64,000 bases of DNA from Superficieibacter sp. 1612_C1. GTDB taxonomy: Bacteria; Pseudomonadota; Gammaproteobacteria; Enterobacterales; Enterobacteriaceae. The translations under genes and the position numbers were made by a program. Shown in pieces: positions 25,670-37,167 of the stretch. The stretch spans positions 105,227 to 169,226 of the forward strand of contig NZ_JADGMI010000007.1 of NCBI RefSeq assembly GCF_015234305.1, read 5' to 3'. Position 1 is the stretch's first letter. The number at the start of each line of letters is the position of its first letter. The notes below the pieces were generated by a model. It worked only from the letters and a program-made list of their open reading frames with translations, ran no database searches and was not told where the DNA came from.

Positions 25670-27001
25670 ATGAGTCAACACACGCCATTTATCAAACCCA
25701 AGAATCGAACGCGTTACATTATATTGTTAATTGTATTTTTTATTACCACTGTCAATTATGCTGACCGCGCAACTCTATCTATTGCTGGCAGCGAAGTTGC
25801 TCGCGAGTTAAACTTTGATCCTGGAAGTATGGGGGTAATATTTTCTGCTTTCGGCTGGGCATATTTAATTATGCAGATTCCAGGCGGCTGGTTGCTTGAT
25901 CGCTACGGTTCAAAAAAAGTGTATACCTGGAGCCTTTTCTTCTGGTCTTTGTTTACTTTTTTTCAGGGCTTCATCGAATTTGTACCAGTAGCGTCAATGG
26001 CAGTCACGCTTTTTATTCTGCGTTTTATGCTGGGTTTTTCTGAAGCGCCGTCATTCCCGGCTAATGCACGCATCGTTGCAGCATGGTTTCCCATACAGGA
26101 ACGAGCAACGGCCTCAGCCTGCTTTAATGCAGGGCAATATTTTGCGCTGGCGCTATTTTCCCCTCTGTTAGGCTGGCTTACCTGAGCGTGGGGCTGGCAA
26201 CATGTTTTTACCGTTATGGGCGCTATCGGTTTCATACTGACTTTTATCTGGATTAAGTATGTGCATAATCCAGCCGAGCACCCTCGAATGTCGCAAAGTG
26301 AGCTGGATTATCTTATTCGTGGCGGCGCGATTATCGATATGGATGTGAAAAGCTCGCACAAAAATAATACCGGCTCTGGCTGGCTGTCGATAAAACAGAT
26401 GCTGCGTAACCGAATGCTCATGGGCGTTTTTCTTGGGCAATATTTTATCAATACGATTACCTGGTTTTTTCTCACCTGGTTCCCTGTGTATTTAGTACAG
26501 GAACGTGGAATGTCTATCCTTAAAGTAGGCTTTATTGCTTCGATTCCGGCAATTTGTGGTTTTATCGGTGGAATTTCAGGTGGCCTGTGCTCCGACTGGC
26601 TTTTAAAACGAGGTCTGAGTCTCACCGCTGCGCGGAAAATTCCCATTGTTGCAGGTATGCTGCTTGCCACTTCGCTGATACTTTGCAATTACACCGACAG
26701 CGAGACGCTGGTGGTAATGCTGATGGCATTGGCGTTTTTTGGCAAGGGTTTCGGCGCGCTGGGCTGGACAGTCATTTCCGATATGGCACCAAAAGAAGCT
26801 GCTGGCATGTGTGGGGGGATATTCAACGCTTTCGGTAATATAGCGTCTATCATGACGCCGCTGGTTATTGGTTATCTGGTTAAAGAACTGCATTCATTTA
26901 ACGGAGCCCTGATTTTCGTCAGTGCTTCCGCTGTTGCCGCTATGCTCTGTTATTTGTTCATGGTGGGCAAGATTACCCGCGTGGAGTTGTGCAAAGCATA
27001 A
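25670..27001 (+). pseudogene. MFS sugar-acid transporter (GudP-type) interrupted by in-frame TGA
   Basis: This reads as an anion:cation symporter family permease of about 443 residues and twelve helices (NYADRATLSIAG near the start, WLLDRYGSKKVY after helix 2). A TGA at 26183-26185 interrupts codon 172, and the same frame continues without further stops to 27001. The context LLGWLT-stop-AWGW suggests a TGG (Trp) codon changed to TGA. The gene is otherwise intact, so this is a recent nonsense mutation or a sequencing error. If real, uptake for the neighbouring dehydratase is lost unless the codon is read through. A possible restart lies at 26216. The start at 25670 follows the GAGG at 25659-25662. 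Confidence 0.85.
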
Positions 27002-27078
27002 TCGCGCCGCCAACAGATTTCTATCTCTTATATTTATCCGGGATATCGCCCAAAATCGGCGGGAATAATATCAGGGTT

Positions 27079-27120
27079 AAAAAAAACGCCTTTGAGCGAT
27101 ATACCCTCGAAGGCGTTTTT
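27079..27120. terminator. Bidirectional terminator between transporter and topB
   Basis: AAAAAACGCCTT (27081-27092) pairs with AAGGCGTTTTT (27110-27120) around a loop of 17 bases. The A-run and T-run allow termination of both the convergent transporter gene and topB. Confidence 0.85.
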
Positions 27121-27129
27121 CAGAATAGA

Positions 27130-29076
27130 TTAAGACGTGGCGGCGTCTGCGCCTTTATCGGACGACGCCGCTTTTTTGCTGCTGCGTTTACGGAAGGTTT
27201 TTTTCTTATCCGCACCCGGCGCAACAATGCCCCGGAACTGACGTACCGGCGTGCTGCGGGCCTGGTGAATCAGGTCATGAAGAGTGCCAACCAGCGGCTG
27301 CATAAAATCCTGATAGCGGCACTGTTTTTCACTGATTTGCGTCAGCACCGACTCCCAGTGCGCGGTCATATCTGGCCGTGCCGCCATTTCGGGCAGAGAG
27401 TGGATCAGCGCGCGCCCCGCTTCCGTTGAATGAATATAACGCCCCTGCTTATGCAAGAAACTGCGCTTAAATAGCAGTTCGATGATGCCGGCTCGGGTGG
27501 CTTCGGTGCCAAGGCCATCGGTGGCGCGCAGGATCTTCTTCAGATCTTTATCCTGCACAAAACGGGCGATCCCGGTCATGGCGGAAAGCAGCGTGGCATC
27601 GGTAAAGTGGCGCGGCGGCTGGGTTTGCCGCTCGACGACCTCGCCTTTTTCACACAACAGCTCATCGCCTTTAGCAACCACCGGCAGCGGCGTGCCGTCG
27701 TTCTCTTCATCTCGCTCTTTCGAACCCAGCAGCGTGCGCCAGCCCGCATCGGCCAGAAAACGCGCTTTGGCAACGAATTTGCCGTTAGCAATTTCCAGTT
27801 CAATGACGCATTTGCGGAACACGGCATCCGGGCAAAATTGCATCAGATACTGGCGGGCAATCAGACCGTACACCTTCGCCTCATTGTCGTTAAGATTGAC
27901 GGAGGAACTGCGCGCTGTCGGGATGATCGCATGGTGGGCATCCACCTTTTTATCATCCCAGCAGCGGTTGCGTTTGTTCGGATCGACCACCGGCTGCGGC
28001 AGCAGGTCCGGCGCATGAACACCGATGGCGTTCATTACCGCCTGACGTCCGGCGAAATGCTCTTCCGGCAGATAGCGACTGTCTGAACGCGGGTAGGTAA
28101 TCAGCTTGTGGGTTTCATAGAGCTTCTGGCAGATATCCAGCACGTTCTGCGCACTGAGGTTGAAACGTCTGGCGGCCTCAATTTGCAGCGATGAAAGAGA
28201 AAACGGCAGCGGCGCGGGTTCTGATTCCCGTTTATCGTTATACGAGGTGACAATGGCGGGCTGCCCGGCGATCCGGTTCACCACGTGATCGGCCAGCGGA
28301 CGGTGCAGCAGACGCCCCTCTTCATCCTGATACGGTTCGCAGGCTTCGCTGGGTTGCCAGAGCGCGGTAAAGCGCTCGTCCTTTGGCGTGACGATATGCG
28401 CTTTGACATCGAAAAAGTCTTTGGCGACGAAGTTTTCAATTTCCTCATCGCGTCTGACCACCAGCCCGAGCACCGGCGTTTGCACCCGTCCGACAGAAAG
28501 TACGCCCTGATAGCCCGCGTTGCGTCCGAGAATGGTGTAAGCGCGGGTCATATTGATACCGTACAGCCAGTCGGCCCTTGCCCGCGCCAGGGCAGAGACG
28601 CACAGCGGAATAAACTCGCTGTTGGCACGCAGGCGTGAAATGGCACGCTCGACGGCCTGCGGGTTGAGATCGTTAATCAGGCAGCGCTGCACCTGCTGAC
28701 GCTTTGCCGGGGCGAGTTGCAGGTAGTCCAGCACCTCGTCCACCAGCAGTTGCCCTTCACGATCCGGGTCACCCGCGTGGATCACCTCTTCGGCCTCGTG
28801 CAGAAAATGCTTAATCACGTTGAGCTGCTTCGTTACCGACGGTCGCGGCTGGAGCTGCCACTTTTCGGGCACGATAGGCAGATCGCTCAGATTCCAGCGC
28901 GCGTAGCGGCCATCGTAGGCGTCAGGCTGCGCCTGCTCGAGTAGATGGCCGATACACCAGGTCACTACCTGACCATTTCCGCACTCAATAAAGCCATCGC
29001 CCTTGCGATGCGGCTTAGGCAGCACATCCGCAATCGCCCGGCCGAGGCTTGGTTTTTCCGCAATAAACAGCCGCAT
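27130..29076 (-). CDS. topB: DNA topoisomerase III TopB
   Basis: This type IA topoisomerase decatenates replicating DNA and works with RecQ. The 648-residue protein has the TOPRIM start ([20 protein letters not shown]) with the DPDREGQLL metal motif, and the active-site tyrosine in [17 protein letters not shown]. The C-terminal tail is basic ([16 protein letters not shown]) and binds DNA. Only four bases separate its start from the selD stop, so the two genes form an operon selD-topB as in E. coli. Confidence 0.97.
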   Translation of the reverse strand: MRLFIAEKPSLGRAIADVLPKPHRKGDGFIECGNGQVVTWCIGHLLEQAQPDAYDGRYARWNLSDLPIVPEKWQLQPRPSVTKQLNVIKHFLHEAEEVIHAGDPDREGQLLVDEVLDYLQLAPAKRQQVQRCLINDLNPQAVERAISRLRANSEFIPLCVSALARARADWLYGINMTRAYTILGRNAGYQGVLSVGRVQTPVLGLVVRRDEEIENFVAKDFFDVKAHIVTPKDERFTALWQPSEACEPYQDEEGRLLHRPLADHVVNRIAGQPAIVTSYNDKRESEPAPLPFSLSSLQIEAARRFNLSAQNVLDICQKLYETHKLITYPRSDSRYLPEEHFAGRQAVMNAIGVHAPDLLPQPVVDPNKRNRCWDDKKVDAHHAIIPTARSSSVNLNDNEAKVYGLIARQYLMQFCPDAVFRKCVIELEIANGKFVAKARFLADAGWRTLLGSKERDEENDGTPLPVVAKGDELLCEKGEVVERQTQPPRHFTDATLLSAMTGIARFVQDKDLKKILRATDGLGTEATRAGIIELLFKRSFLHKQGRYIHSTEAGRALIHSLPEMAARPDMTAHWESVLTQISEKQCRYQDFMQPLVGTLHDLIHQARSTPVRQFRGIVAPGADKKKTFRKRSSKKAASSDKGADAATS

Positions 29077-29080
29077 CGAC

Positions 29081-30124
29081 TTAACGGATCTCGATCATCG
29101 GTCGTCCCGCGCGTGCATGCACCAGTTCGCCAATGGCGCTCAGGCTGATGCCAAATTCCGCGGCAGCGGCCTGGACTTCCGCTTCGCCTTCCTCAGTTAC
29201 CGCCAGCAGCAGGCCGCCGGAGGTTTGCGGATCGCACAGCAGGCTACGCCACGCTTCCGGCATATCGCCCATCAGATGCCCATAGCTGGCATAGTTACGC
29301 CCGGTCCCGCCCGGCACCGCGCCCAGCAGGATATACTCTTCCACGCCCGGCAGTTTCGGCACATCTTCAAAGCGGATCTGCGCCTGCACGCCTGCGCCCT
29401 GACACATTTCGCTCAGGTGGCCTAACAGGCCGAAACCGGTGACGTCGGTCATCGCTTTTACGCTGTCAAGGTTGGCAAACGCCGCGCCGGCAAGGTTCAT
29501 CTGGCACATCACTTCAGTCGCCAGTCCCTGATGTTCCGGCTTAAGCAGGGATTTTTTCTCGGCGGTAGTTAACACGCCAATCCCCAGCGGCTTGGTAAGA
29601 TACAGTTTGCATCCCGCCTGAGCAGTGCTGTTTTTCTTCACGCGCCCGGTCGGCACGATGCCCGTCACCGCCAGCCCAAAAATAGGCTCAGGGGCATCAA
29701 TAGAGTGGCCGCCTGCGAGAGCAATACCCGCCTGTTTACACGCATGACGCCCGCCTTCGATCACCTCGCGGGCGATTTCCGGAGCCAGTTTCTCAATTGG
29801 CCAGCCGAGAATAGCGATGGCCATAATCGGCTTTCCGCCCATGGCAAAAATATCGCTGATGGCGTTGGTGGCGGCAATGCGGCCAAAGTCGAACGGATTA
29901 TCAACGATCGCCATAAAGAAGTCGGTGGTGCTGATAACGGACGTACCGTTGCCCAAATCATAGACCGCCGCATCATCGCGGGTTTCATTGCCGACAAGCA
30001 AGTTGGGGTCGATAAACTTTGCCTGTTCGCTGTGCAGGATCGTCTCCAGCACTTTAGGGGAAATTTTACAACCGCAACCCGCTCCGTGGCTGTATTGCGT
30101 TAAACGAATAGCTTGCGCGCTCAT
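29081..30124 (-). CDS. selD: Selenophosphate synthase SelD
   Basis: This enzyme makes selenophosphate from selenide and ATP, the selenium donor for selenocysteine and selenouridine. The 347-residue protein has the Gly-rich N-terminal loop HGAGCGCKI with catalytic Cys17 and Lys20, here a plain cysteine and not selenocysteine. The AIRS-like domains follow ([16 protein letters not shown] and [14 protein letters not shown]). Translated just ahead of topB. Confidence 0.97.
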   Translation of the reverse strand: MSAQAIRLTQYSHGAGCGCKISPKVLETILHSEQAKFIDPNLLVGNETRDDAAVYDLGNGTSVISTTDFFMAIVDNPFDFGRIAATNAISDIFAMGGKPIMAIAILGWPIEKLAPEIAREVIEGGRHACKQAGIALAGGHSIDAPEPIFGLAVTGIVPTGRVKKNSTAQAGCKLYLTKPLGIGVLTTAEKKSLLKPEHQGLATEVMCQMNLAGAAFANLDSVKAMTDVTGFGLLGHLSEMCQGAGVQAQIRFEDVPKLPGVEEYILLGAVPGGTGRNYASYGHLMGDMPEAWRSLLCDPQTSGGLLLAVTEEGEAEVQAAAAEFGISLSAIGELVHARAGRPMIEIR

Positions 30125-30240
30125 GGACCTCTCCTGTCAATGCACTGCCGCTATGGTAGCGCCAGAAGCGGGCAGTGATAAGTACTACTGTCTGAATCAC
30201 GCTGCTTTCGCTCATAATCCAGACAGTTTTTCCGCTGTTA

Positions 30241-30792
30241 TCAAAAATAACGCACAAACGGCGCGGTATCGGCCATCTCAATGGTGGTCGAGGCTTTTAA
30301 TTGCGGCGTGCCTAAATAGAGGAAACCGACGATTTTATCCTGCGCGCGACACTCCAGCCCTTCACGCACGACCGGGCTGTCGGTTAACGGACCGCTGCGC
30401 CAGATGCCGTTAAATCCTTGCGCCAGCGCCGCCATTTGCATGGCCATCACCGCGCAACCGGAAGACATTTCCTGTTCCCAGCGTGGCACCTTATGGTGCT
30501 CCTCGCATTTTGCCACCACCGCGATAATCATCGGGGCACGAAGCGGCGCGTTACGCGCTTTGTCGATGGCTTTTTCGTCCGATCCGGCCTCGATTGCGCC
30601 TTTTTCCAGCAGCTCACCGAAGCGCTGACGCGCCTCACCTTCTACAATAAAAAATCGCCACGGTTGCAGCGTACCGTGGTCCGGCGCGCGAATGCCGGCG
30701 CGTAAGATATTTTCCAGTTGATCGCCTGCCGGAGCCGGGTCGATCAGCCGTGAAGCACTGCGGCGGTTGACGAGCAGTTCAAGTGCGTCCAT
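30241..30792 (-). CDS. ydjA: Nitroreductase family protein YdjA
   Basis: This 183-residue FMN-binding oxidoreductase of the minimal nitroreductase type is a homologue of E. coli YdjA. Signature residues are NRRSASRL near the N-terminus (FMN phosphate), [17 protein letters not shown] and the [20 protein letters not shown] helix. Its physiological substrate is unknown. It lies divergent from sppA, and about 115 bp separates it from the selD start. Confidence 0.94.
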   Translation of the reverse strand: MDALELLVNRRSASRLIDPAPAGDQLENILRAGIRAPDHGTLQPWRFFIVEGEARQRFGELLEKGAIEAGSDEKAIDKARNAPLRAPMIIAVVAKCEEHHKVPRWEQEMSSGCAVMAMQMAALAQGFNGIWRSGPLTDSPVVREGLECRAQDKIVGFLYLGTPQLKASTTIEMADTAPFVRYF

Positions 30793-30958
30793 TAATTAAC
30801 TCCTGTTATGTTAATTCTTCACAAAATTAACATGTACAGGCGTTTTGTTACAGCACCGGCGGCGATTCCTGCTGACAAGTGGCGACGGTGTATTTAGGAT
30901 AGCCACACGATTTTGCCGACACGGCAAATTTTTCATTCTGTTTGGTCAGGGAGATTGC

Positions 30959-32812
30959 ATGCGAACCCTTTGGCGATATATTGCCGGATTTTTTAAGTGG
31001 ACATGGCGTTTACTGAACTTTGTACGCCAGCTAGTTCTTAATGTGGTGTTTATTTTCCTGCTGCTGGTGTGCGTCGGGATCTGGATGCAGCTCACCAGCG
31101 GTCCGGAAGAGAACACCCAGCGCGGCGCGCTGCTGCTGGATATTACCGGTGTTGTTGTCGATAACCCGTCTCCTACCAGTAAACTGAGCGCGGTGACTCG
31201 CCAGTTGTTTGGTGCCAACTCCGATCGCCTCCAGGAAAACTCGCTATTTGATATCGTGCATTCCATTCGGCAGGCAAAAGAAGACCGTAATATCACGGGT
31301 ATTGTGCTGGATTTGAAAAACTTTGCCGGGGCCGATCAGCCGTCGATGCAGTACATCGGTAAAGCCCTGCGCGAGTTCCGCGACAGTGGCAAACCGGTGT
31401 ATGCCGTTGGCGATAGCTACACGCAGGGCCAGTATTACCTCGCCAGCTTCGCGAACAAAATCTGGCTGTCGCCGCAGGGCACGGTCGATCTGCACGGTTT
31501 TGCCACCAACGGCCTGTATTACAAATCGCTGCTGGATAAGCTGAAAGTGTCGACCCACGTGTTCCGCGTCGGCACCTATAAATCCGCAGTAGAGCCGTTT
31601 ATTCGTGATGATATGTCTCCTGCCGCGCGTGAAGCGGACAGCCGCTGGATTGGCGAACTGTGGCAGAACTATCTCTCTACCATTGCCTCCAATCGAAAAA
31701 TCACCGCGCAACAGGTATTCCCTGGTGCTCAGGGGGTTCTCGACGGCCTGCGTAAAGCCGGTGGTGATACCGCGAAATACGCGCTGGATAACAAGCTGGT
31801 TGATGAGCTGGGCTCCAGCGCCGATATGGAAAAAGCGCTGACCAAACAGTTTGGCTGGAGCGATAAAGACAAAGATTTCAGCGCCATCAGCATGTATGAC
31901 TATGCGCTGAAAAAACCGGCGCAAGAGGGTGGCAAAATCGCGGTGATCTTCGCTAACGGCGCGATCATGGATGGTGAAGCGACCCAGGGTAACGTAGGCG
32001 GCGACACCACCGCCGCGCAGATCCGCGAAGCGCGTCTCGATGCCGATGTGAAAGCCATCGTACTGCGCGTTAACAGCCCTGGCGGCAGCGTCAGCGCTTC
32101 AGAAGTCATTCGTTCAGAACTGGCGGCGGCAAAAGCGGCGGGTAAACCGGTGGTGGTTTCCATGGGTGGCATGGCAGCATCCGGCGGTTACTGGATTTCA
32201 ACACCCGCGAACTATATCGTGGCTAACCCAAGCACGCTGACGGGTTCTATCGGTATCTTCGGCGTGATTAATACTGTAGAAAACAGCCTTGATTCGATTG
32301 GCGTCCATACCGATGGCGTGGCTACCTCGCCGCTGGCGGATGTTTCAATTACTAAAAATCTGCCACCGGAAGTTCAGCAGATCATGCAGTTGAGCATCGA
32401 AAATGGCTATCAGCGCTTTATTTCGCTGGTTGCCGCGGCCCGTAAGAGTACGCCGGAGCAAATCGATAAGATTGCTCAGGGCCATGTCTGGACCGGTCAG
32501 GATGCGAAAAATAACGGTCTGGTCGACAGCCTCGGCGACTTTGACGATGCGGTTGCTAAAGCGGCCGAGCTGGCGAAGCTCAAGCAGTGGCAGCTGGATT
32601 ATCTGGTGGAAGAGCCGGGCGTCTTCAACATGGTGGTTGATAGTCTGACCGGTTCGGTCCGCGCCATGCTGCCGCAGGCAATGCAGGCGTACCTTCCGGC
32701 TCCGCTGGCGGGTGCCGCAAGCGTGGTGAAGGAAGAAAGCGATAAACTCGCGGCCTTCAACGATCCGCAAAACCGCTATGCGTTTTGCTTAACTTGCGCG
32801 AATATTCGTTAA
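30959..32812 (+). CDS. sppA: Signal peptide peptidase SppA (protease IV)
   Basis: This inner-membrane serine protease degrades cleaved signal peptides. At 617 residues it is the long, duplicated form. One membrane anchor lies at about residues 26-45, with tandem ClpP-like domains facing the periplasm. The catalytic lysine is Lys208 in [10 protein letters not shown] and the nucleophile is Ser408 in MAASGGYW, matching the E. coli Lys/Ser dyad shifted by one. I chose the ATG at 30959, preceded by AGGGAGATTGC; a longer in-frame reading lacks family support. Confidence 0.95.
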   Translation: MRTLWRYIAGFFKWTWRLLNFVRQLVLNVVFIFLLLVCVGIWMQLTSGPEENTQRGALLLDITGVVVDNPSPTSKLSAVTRQLFGANSDRLQENSLFDIVHSIRQAKEDRNITGIVLDLKNFAGADQPSMQYIGKALREFRDSGKPVYAVGDSYTQGQYYLASFANKIWLSPQGTVDLHGFATNGLYYKSLLDKLKVSTHVFRVGTYKSAVEPFIRDDMSPAAREADSRWIGELWQNYLSTIASNRKITAQQVFPGAQGVLDGLRKAGGDTAKYALDNKLVDELGSSADMEKALTKQFGWSDKDKDFSAISMYDYALKKPAQEGGKIAVIFANGAIMDGEATQGNVGGDTTAAQIREARLDADVKAIVLRVNSPGGSVSASEVIRSELAAAKAAGKPVVVSMGGMAASGGYWISTPANYIVANPSTLTGSIGIFGVINTVENSLDSIGVHTDGVATSPLADVSITKNLPPEVQQIMQLSIENGYQRFISLVAAARKSTPEQIDKIAQGHVWTGQDAKNNGLVDSLGDFDDAVAKAAELAKLKQWQLDYLVEEPGVFNMVVDSLTGSVRAMLPQAMQAYLPAPLAGAASVVKEESDKLAAFNDPQNRYAFCLTCANIR

Positions 32813-32865
32813 CCCCTGTCTCCCCTCCGCCTGGCGGAGGGGAGCGTTCCTGATTCAAAGACATC

Positions 32866-33882
32866 ATGCAAAAGAAATCCATTTACGTCGCCTATACCGG
32901 CGGCACCATTGGTATGCAGCGCTCCGAGCAGGGCTATATTCCTGTATCTGGTCATCTCCAGCAGCAGCTGTCGCAGATGCCGGAATTCCATCGCCCGGAG
33001 ATGCCGGATTTTGCCATTCATGAGTACCAGCCGCTGATGGACTCTTCCGATATGACGCCGCAGGACTGGCAGCATATCGCGGAAGATATCCAGGCGAATT
33101 ACGACCATTACGATGGCTTTGTGATCCTGCACGGCACCGATACCATGGCGTTTACCGCCTCGGCCCTCTCCTTTATGCTGGAGAATCTCGGTAAGCCGGT
33201 CATTGTGACAGGGTCACAAATCCCGCTGGCGGAGCTGCGCTCTGACGGACAGATTAATTTGCTGAATGCGTTATACGTTGCCGCGAATTACCCCATCAGT
33301 GAAGTGGCGTTGTTTTTTAATAATCGTCTTTATCGCGGTAATCGCACCACGAAAGCGCATGCCGATGGGTTTGATGCGTTTGCCTCGCCTAACCTGGCTC
33401 CATTGCTGGAGGCCGGCATCCACATTCGCCGCCTGGGTACACCGCCCTCTCCGCGCGGCACCGGTGAGCTGATTGTTCACCCGATTACTCCCCAGCCTAT
33501 CGGCGTGGTGACGATATATCCGGGGATTTCTGCCGACGTGGTACGTAACTTTCTGCGACAGCCGGTCAAGGCGTTGATCCTGCGCTCCTACGGCGTAGGT
33601 AACGCGCCGCAGAACGCCGAGTTTCTTCAGGAGCTGGCCGACGCCAGCCAGCGTGGTATCGTGGTGATCAATCTTACCCAGTGTATGTCAGGCAAAGTGA
33701 ATATGGGCGGCTATGCCACCGGAAACGCGCTGGCGCACGCGGGGGTGATCAGCGGGTTTGATATGACGGTCGAAGCCACGCTGACCAAACTTCACTACCT
33801 GCTAAGCCAGGGGCTGAGTACTGACGCGATTCGTACCGCCATGATGCAAAATTTGCGTGGTGAGCTGACGCCAGATGAATGA
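32866..33882 (+). CDS. ansA: Cytoplasmic L-asparaginase I AnsA
   Basis: This enzyme hydrolyses asparagine to aspartate and ammonia in the cytosol with low affinity. The 338-residue protein has both threonine motifs of the family: AYTGGTIGM (Thr near 14) and HGTDTMAFTASALSFML (Thr near 91). It has no signal peptide, unlike AnsB. The next gene, pncA, starts 10 bases after its stop with GAGGAAGGA as ribosome binding site, so the two are cotranscribed. Confidence 0.96.
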   Translation: MQKKSIYVAYTGGTIGMQRSEQGYIPVSGHLQQQLSQMPEFHRPEMPDFAIHEYQPLMDSSDMTPQDWQHIAEDIQANYDHYDGFVILHGTDTMAFTASALSFMLENLGKPVIVTGSQIPLAELRSDGQINLLNALYVAANYPISEVALFFNNRLYRGNRTTKAHADGFDAFASPNLAPLLEAGIHIRRLGTPPSPRGTGELIVHPITPQPIGVVTIYPGISADVVRNFLRQPVKALILRSYGVGNAPQNAEFLQELADASQRGIVVINLTQCMSGKVNMGGYATGNALAHAGVISGFDMTVEATLTKLHYLLSQGLSTDAIRTAMMQNLRGELTPDE

Positions 33883-33892
33883 GGAAGGAATC

Positions 33893-34534
33893 ATGAATAA
33901 ACGCGCACTGTTACTGGTCGATATGCAGAATGATTTTTGCGCGAGCGGCGCGCTGGCCGTGCCGGAAGGCGATAGCACCGTTGATATCGCCAACGTGCTG
34001 ATTGACTGGTGTCGCAGCCACAGCATCAAAATCGTTGCCTGCCAGGACTGGCATCCGGCGGATCACGGTAGTTTTGCCAGCCAGCACGGCGTCGAGCCTT
34101 TTAGCGAAGGCGTGCTGGATGGCATTCCACAGACCTTCTGGCCCGATCACTGCGTTCAGGGGAGCGAAGGCGCAGAGCTGCATCCGCTACTGAAGCGTGA
34201 CGCAATCGAAGCGGTTTTTCGGAAAGGCCAACATCCGCTGATTGACAGCTACAGTGCCTTTTTCGATAACGAACACCGTCAGCAAACCGGGCTGGATAAC
34301 TGGCTGCGGGAACATGAGGTTGGCGAAGTAATCGTGATGGGGCTGGCAACGGATTATTGCGTCAAATTTACCGTGCTGGATGCGCTGCAACTGGGTTATC
34401 AGGTGAATGTGATTACCGACGGCTGTCGCGCTGTGGATCTGAATGCGCAGGACGGCGCGCACGCGTTTATGGAGATGTCGGTCGCGGGGGCCACGCTCTA
34501 TACCCTGGCCGACTGGACGGAAACGCAAGGGTAG
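33893..34534 (+). CDS. pncA: Nicotinamidase PncA
   Basis: This enzyme deamidates nicotinamide to nicotinate in the NAD salvage cycle. The 213-residue length equals E. coli PncA. The triad is Asp10 in LLVDMQNDF, Lys111 in VFRKGQ and Cys156 in ATDYCVKF, and metal ligands are in the QDWHPADHGSF segment. I used the ATG at 33893; an earlier in-frame ATG would overlap the ansA end and does not fit the family. Operon with ansA. Confidence 0.96.
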   Translation: MNKRALLLVDMQNDFCASGALAVPEGDSTVDIANVLIDWCRSHSIKIVACQDWHPADHGSFASQHGVEPFSEGVLDGIPQTFWPDHCVQGSEGAELHPLLKRDAIEAVFRKGQHPLIDSYSAFFDNEHRQQTGLDNWLREHEVGEVIVMGLATDYCVKFTVLDALQLGYQVNVITDGCRAVDLNAQDGAHAFMEMSVAGATLYTLADWTETQG

Positions 34535-34603
34535 CATGACTTACCATCCCACTATGATGTTCGCAACACATTGCATCATTATTACTCTGGAAGGCACTGA
34601 ACT

Positions 34604-34948
34604 ATGGCATTTATCCCTAAAAATTATGCCCGGCTTGAAGTCGGCTATCGCGAGAAAGCGCTGAAGCTTTTTCCCTGGGTCTGTGGACGGTGCTCGCGCG
34701 AGTTTGTGTACTCAAATCTCCGTGAGCTGACCGTGCATCATATCGATCACGATCATTCAAATAATCCCGAGGATGGCAGTAACTGGGAGATGCTGTGCCT
34801 GTACTGCCACGATCACGAGCACTCGAAATATACTGAGGCCGATCAATATGGCTCCACGGTGGTCGCGGGTGAAGACGCGCAGGATAGCGTGGGTGCAGCG
34901 AAATATAACCCGTTCGCCGATCTGAAAGCGATGATGAATAAGAAGTGA
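34604..34948 (+). CDS. yajD: YajD family HNH nuclease-like protein
   Basis: This 114-residue protein matches E. coli YajD nearly throughout. It is a compact HNH domain with two zinc CxxC pairs (CGRC near 30 and CLYC near 67) and the core VHHIDHDHSNNPED. The function is unproven; HNH folds usually bind or cut DNA. In K-12 yajD maps far away, near tsx, so this location after pncA is different. It has its own ribosome binding site (GGAAGG, 12 bases upstream). A hairpin (CGCCCG/GCGGGCG) follows at about 34959-34985. Confidence 0.88.
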   Translation: MAFIPKNYARLEVGYREKALKLFPWVCGRCSREFVYSNLRELTVHHIDHDHSNNPEDGSNWEMLCLYCHDHEHSKYTEADQYGSTVVAGEDAQDSVGAAKYNPFADLKAMMNKK

Positions 34949-35022
34949 GTGTCGTATTCGCCCGATAGCACAGGCTTAGCGGGCGAAAGAGCGAGATCGA
35001 CGGAAGGCCGCCCCGCTCAGGG

Positions 35023-35298
35023 TCAGGATTTGAACGTCGCGATCGGTTGCGGCGCAATACCAAACTCTTCTTTTAGCTGCTGCTTGGTTTTCATGACCAT
35101 CTGACCGCGGGTGTCGATGGTCATATGCTGAGCGTCGGTGTTGTAACGCGCCTGCCACAGCATCACCAGTTGCAGGCTGTTCTCTTTTTGCTCAGGCGTC
35201 AGCGCCACACCATCAGGCCATTTGCCTAACTCTACTGCGGTCACCAGACGTTGATACACTTCCGGGGTCATGCTCTCAATAACGTTGTTGAGATCCAT
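35023..35298 (-). CDS. yeaC: DUF1315 family protein YeaC
   Basis: This 91-residue cytosolic protein is homologous along its length to E. coli YeaC. Conserved segments are SMTPEVYQRLVTAVELGKWPDG and LTPEQKENSLQLVMLWQ. Function is unknown. It lies 42 bp downstream of msrB and is probably cotranscribed with it, as in E. coli. Confidence 0.93.
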   Translation of the reverse strand: MDLNNVIESMTPEVYQRLVTAVELGKWPDGVALTPEQKENSLQLVMLWQARYNTDAQHMTIDTRGQMVMKTKQQLKEEFGIAPQPIATFKS

Positions 35299-35340
35299 GC
35301 TGTTGCTCCTGCTGCTGGAATAATTTGCTGAATCGATTTT

Positions 35341-35754
35341 TCAACCCTTGATTTGTTCGCCATCGCTATCATCGGTAAAGCTCAGGGAAGCCGAGTTAAC
35401 GCAGAAGCGCTCGCCGGTGGGCTGAGGGCCATCCGGGAAGACGTGGCCGAGGTGCGCGTCGCAGTTTCCACAACGAATTTCAATGCGTTGCATACCGTGC
35501 GAGTAGTCATTTAACGAACGCACCGCGTCTTCGCTAACGGGTTCATAGAAGCTCGGCCAGCCGCAGCCGGACTCGTATTTTGACTGAGAATTGAACAACG
35601 GCGCGTCGCAGACCAGGCAGTGATAGACCCCTTCGCGTTTATTGTGCAGTAAACGGCCGGTGAACGGCGGTTCGGTGCCATGATTTTGCGTCACATAAAA
35701 CTGCATTTCGCTCAGCGAATTTTTTAGCGTTTCTGAGGAGGGTTTATTAGCCAT
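35341..35754 (-). CDS. msrB: Peptide methionine-R-sulfoxide reductase MsrB
   Basis: This enzyme reduces the R form of methionine sulfoxide in oxidised proteins. The 137-residue protein has two zinc CxxC pairs (CLVCDAP and CGNCDAH), the substrate pocket GCGWPSF, and the catalytic cysteine in [11 protein letters not shown]. The gene is divergent from gapA with a 341 bp gap that contains the gapA promoters. Confidence 0.96.
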   Translation of the reverse strand: MANKPSSETLKNSLSEMQFYVTQNHGTEPPFTGRLLHNKREGVYHCLVCDAPLFNSQSKYESGCGWPSFYEPVSEDAVRSLNDYSHGMQRIEIRCGNCDAHLGHVFPDGPQPTGERFCVNSASLSFTDDSDGEQIKG

Positions 35755-36024
35755 TTTCTCACATCTCGCGGTAGTCGCACTTACATTTATAAGCCTATTC
35801 TAACAAAACATTAACATCAAGGTCTGGCTATTTGTTCTAAACTTATCCGGTGTGCGGGGCTACCCTGATTATTGTGATGGTGTTCACATTTTTATCCGGC
35901 TAGCCCTTTAAAATTCCGGGCGCAGCCCCCATGTGGTTTTCAGCCCAAAGGAAAAGTGGAGCGAGTCAGTCGTCCAAAGGTTAGGCAGAGGATTGATTTG
36001 TCGCAATGATTGACACGATTCCGC

Positions 36025-36052
36025 TTGACGCTGCGTAAGGTTTTTGTAATTT
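36025..36052 (+). promoter_or_regulatory. Main gapA promoter
   Basis: TTGACG at 36025-36030 and TAATTT at 36047-36052 are separated by 16 bases and lie about 45 bp upstream of the gapA ATG. The sequence matches what I recall of the strong E. coli gapA P1. Other promoters probably lie further upstream in the 35755-36024 region, where I see no gene. Confidence 0.75.
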
Positions 36053-36083
36053 TACAGGCAACCTTTTATTCACTAACAAATAG

Positions 36084-37091
<1,008 letters not shown>

Positions 37092-37113
37092 GTTGAGATG
37101 AGACATGATCCCA

Positions 37114-37142
37114 AAAGAGCGACTTCGGTCGCTCTTTTTTTG
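37114..37142 (+). terminator. Terminator of gapA with UUCG loop
   Basis: AGAGCGAC (37116-37123), loop TTCG, and GTCGCTCT (37128-37135) are followed by seven T. The UUCG tetraloop makes this a very stable hairpin. The yeaD start is 26 bp further on, so yeaD gets only read-through transcripts. Confidence 0.92.
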
Positions 37143-37167
37143 TTTTGAAGACAGAGGATTGCGCTTA

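Noticed and set aside
26183..26185. TGA as selenocysteine codon, given selD in the window
   Set aside because: No SECIS-like hairpin directly follows, the position is in a membrane transporter, and a Trp codon fits the context better.
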